A stretch of DNA of 64,000 bases from Pristionchus mayeri (taxonomy: Eukaryota > Nematoda > Chromadorea > Rhabditida > Neodiplogasteridae), in the NCBI GenBank assembly GCA_036245805.1, contig BTRK01000006.1:50151257-50215256 (forward strand), written 5' to 3'. Of the stretch, positions 59,517 through 64,000 are shown one piece after another. Within the stretch, counting starts at the first letter, position 1; every line of letters starts with the position of its first letter. Below the pieces are notes generated by a model that was given only the letters and a program-made list of their open reading frames with translations, did not search any database and was not told the DNA's origin. The position numbers and the translations under genes are program-made.

Positions 59517-62500
59517 ATGGCCCGGCACCTGCTGGTGTTCCTCCTCCTCCCCATCCTCATCGTCGCGCAGCAGAAGAAGAACAAGTTGAAGGAGCAGGAG
59601 ATAATCCAGAAAGTGAGCCCGTCTCTGTTTTCCCCTCGTTCGTCTAATGGGAAACACACGCCATAGACTCCTTAATAATTCACTTGTTGTAGGTCCTCAC
59701 CAACTACGATTGGAGGGTGAGGCCACGAGGAGAAAACACGAGCTGGCCCGGTGAGATTTTCGAAAAGCGTACCCGGAAAAAGCATTTTAGAAAAGTGCAA
59801 AACCCGCGAAAATCTGGTCATTTCCTATGGAGGTTGACGCATTCTAGCTAGACGCTATTTTCACCCTCTTCTGGCTACCCGGCGTCATATCCCATTGTAT
59901 TCGTCGCCCCTTCTCAGCGACAGAGTCATTCATACCGAATACAGTTTGGCCTGTCGTTCGTCTTCCTCGATTCATCTCTCTTTGTCTCCCGTCGTTTGCT
60001 GGCCCTTTTCTCCCTCTCTTAGTCCCGCAAGTCATCCGGAACAAAAGCCGAACAACCGACGAGAGTCTGTGGAGTAAGGCACGCAATCACGAAAGGTCCT
60101 AGCAGGCGTCAACCTGTTTCAGCCCCAAGCTCCCAAGTCCCCCAATGATTCCAAGTAGATTCTGAGTCCTGCATCCCTTCCATAGCTTCCTCTTTCTCCC
60201 CTCTTCTTCCCCTACTACTAATGTATACACCACCTTCATCATATGATTCAGTGATTCTAAATGGGAGAGCAAAGAAATGCGCATGAGCGCGAATTATGCA
60301 AGCAAATGGGCAGCTGTGAGAAGGGGGAGAGGAAGTGTGTAATGATATGAATATTTAATATTCATTCTTTGTCATTAGCATATCAAATGTTGATTTGGAG
60401 ATACCAGGGAAGAGCAGGTTGGCCTCATGGAAATTCAGGCAAGATTCAGGCACTCATGGAAATTCAGATGATGTGATATAGTATGTTTTCAGACACCGGA
60501 GGTCCAGTTGTGGTAACGGTCAACGTCTATCTTCGGTCGATTTCGAAGATCGACGATGTCAACATGGAGTACTCGGCGCAGTTTACGTTCCGAGAAGAGT
60601 GGAAGGATGCGCGATTAGCCTTCGACCGATTTGCTGATGATAACACCGAGGTGAGATTGCTCCCCTCTAATTGTATGGTCTATGAATCGTAGGACATAAG
60701 TGCAGGCGTATAATTTATTGCGTTCAGTAGGCCGTATTTTATCGTCCGAAATGAAAAATTGAAGGATTCAAGCAGGCCTAAACAAGTTTCATTATCACTA
60801 GTCTTCAGGTGCCTCCTTTCCTCGTACTGGCGACCTCAGAGCATTCCGACCTCTCACAGCAGATCTGGATGCCCGACACTTTCTTCCAGAATGAGAAGTA
60901 AGACTTTCAAAGAGAAAAGATACTCTTCATGCTAAACACCCTTGCATCTGAATCGGTTGTCTCGACATTCGAACTCTAGCATTTGGACGTACTATTCTCA
61001 TAGCCAGATGAGACACGAGAAAGGCTTTTGCATCCCGAAACTTCCTTGTCTGATGTCCGATTTCCGCTCCATTTTAGTCTAGGAGCTTTGGCTTAGCCTT
61101 CCCCACATGATTGGATGCATTTGGGAGGAGATGAGGAATTTGAAAGAGAGTTCATAATAACAGATGTGTGTTGGAGGATCGAATGGCGCGTTGTACAGTG
61201 TTAATTGGTGTGCAATATGCGCACAATCATACTATCCATGTAAAATTCTGATCTTACATATTAGTTAGCCTGATGTTAGCAATGATACTAATTACTAATA
61301 TTAAAGGGAAGCTCGACGCCATCTGATCGATAAGCCGAATGTCCTGATTCGAATTCATCCCGACGGCAGCATTCTCTACTCAGTGCGGTCAGTCCAGAAA
61401 GTAGCAACAAAACATGGTCTTTAATATGTTAATCCCCCTTCTCTCATCATTTTCCTCACTCTCTCATAGTGAATTTGCATAGCTAACACGCTGCTTTGTC
61501 ACTTTCGAGCGCGGCGACGAAATTCTGGGAATCACAAGGAAGCGCCGAAAGACGCAGAGTGGGAACAAACACCTTTGTCACATTCGGGGAAAAGCCGCAG
61601 CGACTTAGCAATTGGGTGGCCGCAGGCAGAGAAAGGAAGTCTGTACACGCCTCAGGAAGCGCGCTGACTGCAAAATGATGGGTCGGGTACGGTAACTACG
61701 GTAATTGTATTGCAGACTGAGTCTGGTGCTGTCCTGTCTGATGTCGCTCGAGTACTACCCTCTGGATCGGCAGACGTGCCTCATAGACTTGGCCTCGTGT
61801 GAGTCTCTAGTTTCAGCCCTGCAGACCCTCTTCCAAATATACGTGATTTCCCATGTTTGCCCCTCCATTTTCTTTCTCGATGGAGAGTATACTGCATGGG
61901 TGCAGGCTGCTCGAAAACGCGGTCTCAATGACCGAAAGACGGATCAACTTTCAAATGACGGAGAGAGGGCGAGAATGAAGATAGAGAGAGCAAGAAAGAG
62001 AGCATTTTATGAGTGATGAAGTAGATGAATTCGTGTTCTGCGTGGGGCGAATGATGGGAGGTTCTCATGCGATGGGGCGATGAAAACGCACGTAGTAGAG
62101 CTCGAGAAGCGATACCACGCTCTCTTCATCCCACAATCTTTCTCACTGGTCAATCGGTCGAAAGAGTGTGTATAATTAAGAGAGGATTACCCGAATCTAG
62201 TATCTAAGAAACTCTTAAAAGTCCTTGGGAAGATTCCAGCCTTTCTTCCCCAAATCGCTTTCTCTCCCGTGCTCTTCTCAAGTTGTTACGCGCGCGCGCC
62301 TTTTAGAGGAAATCATCTTAGGGCAGAGAAGGAAATCTTAGAGAGCCGAGAGGGGCATGCGGTGATGTCATTAGAGCAGGGGAGTATCGCAACACGTATA
62401 CATAATAGTAGTAGTGTCATTCTTTGATGATGTTAGAAGCAAAGATCACAAAGACAAACCTCACTGATCTTTTCAAAATGGGTTGGTGACAAAAATCAAA

Positions 62501-63288
62501 AATCAAAGATTGCTTCAGACGCCTACACAACGGACGACATCAAGTACATCTGGAAAGTGTCCAATCCGGTTCAGTTGGTAATTTGCAAAGAAAAGGGTCA
62601 GGAAAGAGTGCTTCCTGTTGCAGAAAGAGGGACTAAAGCAGTCCCTGCCGTCCTTTGACTTGCAAGACGTTAAAACCGACTATTGTACAAGTAAGACCAA
62701 CACAGGTACGTAGATCACAGTTTCTAGATTATCGATCGATTCAACATCACCTCCTGCTCTTGATCTCTGATCTTTGATCTCTTCTCTTGTCCCGTCTCTC
62801 GTCCTACTTGCTTGGCGTGTGTGCCCCCTGCGTGCATCCTTGGGTGGCTACCGTATCCCTCACTTACCGTATCTCCTCCTGCTCCCTCACGAACCCCGAT
62901 GTGCCTGTGTGAAGACGGCATGCACGGCTGGCTACTCTGATCCGCTGCTCCCTTTGTCACCTAAACCTCCCTTATAGGCGAATATTCCTGCTTGCGGACG
63001 AAAATGATCCTCCGACGAGAGTTCAGTTACTACCTCCTGCAGGTTTGTGGTAGAGGATGACCTTGCTAGAAATCGATATCCTCATTCTATACGTTATATC
63101 GCTGACTAGTTTGGTGATAGAGCACGTAGAATTGATATAGTTTTAGTCATCGACTGGTTCTGAAATTCTGAAATCATAGATATTTGATTTTCTTCTTCAG
63201 CTCTACATCCCATCGTTCATGTTGGTAATCGTATCTTGGGTCTCCTTCTGGCTCGATAAGGACTCTGTGCCGGCGCGAGTGACACTTG
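59517..63288 (+). CDS. avr-15: Glutamate-gated chloride channel subunit (Cys-loop), AVR-15-like, 3' part outside window
   Basis: Ten exons join in phase: 59517-59612, 59693-59750, 60493-60650, 60809-60897, 61307-61387, 61716-61798, 62519-62577, 62624-62705, 62978-63042 and 63201-63288. They encode 286 residues before the model ends in the M2 approach. After a signal peptide ([18 protein letters not shown]) come [17 protein letters not shown], the ligand-site region [11 protein letters not shown] and [12 protein letters not shown]. The 13-residue Cys-loop is C168-C182 (YPLDRQTC). The second GluCl-specific cysteine pair is C229/C240 ([13 protein letters not shown]). M1 is [20 protein letters not shown] and M2 begins [10 protein letters not shown]. 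These are GluCl alpha hallmarks. The wording around [12 protein letters not shown] best fits AVR-15 from memory; GLC-1 or AVR-14 are alternatives. Such channels mediate inhibitory glutamate currents and are ivermectin targets. M2-M4 are not in the window. Confidence 0.9.
62096..62210. repeat. MITE copy with two different end types
   Basis: The left arm is TAGAGCTCGAGAAGCGATAC (ACCACG type) and the right arm ends GATTACCCGAATCTAG (TTCGGGTAAT type). The inner CTCTTCATCC / TAATTAAGAG and CTTTCTCAC / GAAAGAGTG pair. In a GluCl intron. Confidence 0.7.
63065..63150. repeat. Diverged MITE copy in GluCl intron
   Basis: GAAATCGATATCCTCATTC and GCACGTAGAATTGATATAG arms around GACTAGTTTGG. Recognisable only by comparison with better copies. 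Confidence 0.5.
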
Positions 63289-63550
63289 GTTAGTATAAGG
63301 ATTGGTGGTACAGGATGCTCTTATACATGGCTACGGTATATAATTGGAGGGTAAATTCATTCAAAAGGTACATTAAATTGTGAATGGGACGTTCCGAATA
63401 CGGTTGTCCATTCATATTATGGGGATTCGCATAATATCAACGACATGAGAATGTAACGTCTCCTTTCGAAAGCATGTAATTATGGTGCAAAAACCAAATA
63501 AGATAGTGTTGAGAGGCTGTAAAAATATCCTTTTGAATGGTTGCTTGTAA
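63289..63550. other. GluCl intron sequence
   Basis: Follows the GTTAGT donor of the last visible GluCl exon. No coding block is seen. It may include decayed upstream sequence of the LINE that follows. Confidence 0.4.
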
Positions 63551-64000
63551 ATTCGAAAAAATTTGATCGATTTCATACTCTGCCAGGATCCTTCACTTTT
63601 TCTTGATGTCTCCATAGTTGGATCTCACTCGTTCTCGTCCGATCATCGCCTTATTATGGCCAGAATACGAATCAATCAGAAAGAACGAAAGCGACACCGA
63701 CCACCAAGAATCAATCAGAGACTGTCAATTCCTGCATTCGCAGCATCTGTGGCAAGCCAGCAAACCAATCTATCAAACTACCAGGAGATCGTGAGTTCGA
63801 TGAAAAACATAGCGGCAACTTGCATGATTCCTGATCCGAAACCCAAGAGATTAAGCTACAAGACGGAACAATTGATGAGAAGTAGAAACATGCTACGAAA
63901 GCAACCTCCTACCGCATTGAATAGGATAAATCTAGCTGTGACTAGCAAAGCTCTAAGGTTCTCTCTCAATGACGATCTACATCGACGGCATGTGCTGTTT
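63551..64000 (+). mobile_element. Non-LTR retrotransposon (RTE/CR1-like) fragment: end of endonuclease domain
   Basis: Open in one frame for 150 codons to the window edge, preceded by TAA. It contains IDFILCQDPSLFLDVSIV and FSSDHRLIMARIRIN, which match the final strands of the AP-type endonuclease of LINEs (consensus IDYIL ... SDHRLVRAKI). A basic linker toward the reverse transcriptase follows. The upstream endonuclease part is missing or frameshifted. It lies in the same orientation as the GluCl gene, presumably in its intron, and continues beyond the window. Confidence 0.75.

Noticed and set aside
57539..59589. Series of Ser/Pro-rich plus-strand frames upstream of the GluCl gene
   Set aside because: They follow pyrimidine-rich low-complexity DNA and the CT microsatellite. 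None has a recognisable domain or clean splice structure.
1..64000. CRISPR arrays, bacterial operons, ribosomal RNA genes, viral genes or toxin genes
   Set aside because: None seen. The splice-rich gene structure is eukaryotic throughout, and the repeats are inverted foldbacks rather than spaced direct repeats.

Overview
The window reads as genomic DNA of a free-living-type (clade V-like) nematode. The genes are split into many short exons by introns with TTTCAG-type acceptors. Several start codons sit directly on, or a few bases after, such an acceptor, as expected for spliced-leader trans-splicing. The gene set is also nematode-like: troponin T, a zig-type two-Ig secreted protein, and a glutamate-gated chloride channel. 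Diplogastrid or another rhabditid affiliation is inference. All exon models were spliced by eye; except for the N-terminus of the 49 kb gene and one non-GT donor, phases join cleanly.

Layout. 0.55-4.35 kb (-): AT-hook/HTH nuclear protein, running off the left edge. 4.35-11.0 kb: no gene seen. 11.0-15.7 kb (-): GDE1-type glycerophosphodiester phosphodiesterase. 15.7-18.7 kb: divergent upstream region with a 461-bp palindrome. 18.7-26.8 kb (+): troponin T, whose first intron carries an uninterrupted 910-codon ORF. 27.4 kb (+): isolated coding-like exon. 29.0-31.0 kb (-): zig-like protein. 31.0-35.4 kb: intergenic with a 1.35-kb foldback. 35.4-41.1 kb (-): ECHDC1-type decarboxylase. 41.7-47.5 kb (+): MGRN1/RNF157-type RING E3 ligase, divergent from the previous gene. 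49.1-52.5 kb (+): small unrecognised type II membrane protein. 52.8-57.1 kb (-): secreted protein with two VWA domains. 59.5-63.3 kb (+): AVR-15-like GluCl subunit, running off the right edge and followed by LINE coding sequence.

The genes are not an operon or a common pathway; most are tail-to-tail or head-to-head neighbours. Threaded through the introns is a large family of about 110-bp foldback elements (MITEs), roughly twenty copies, with relatives of other families. At least one copy sits exactly on a 3' splice site inside an 8-bp target duplication. The two things most worth following up are the 910-aa ORF nested in the troponin T intron and the association of these MITEs with splice sites.
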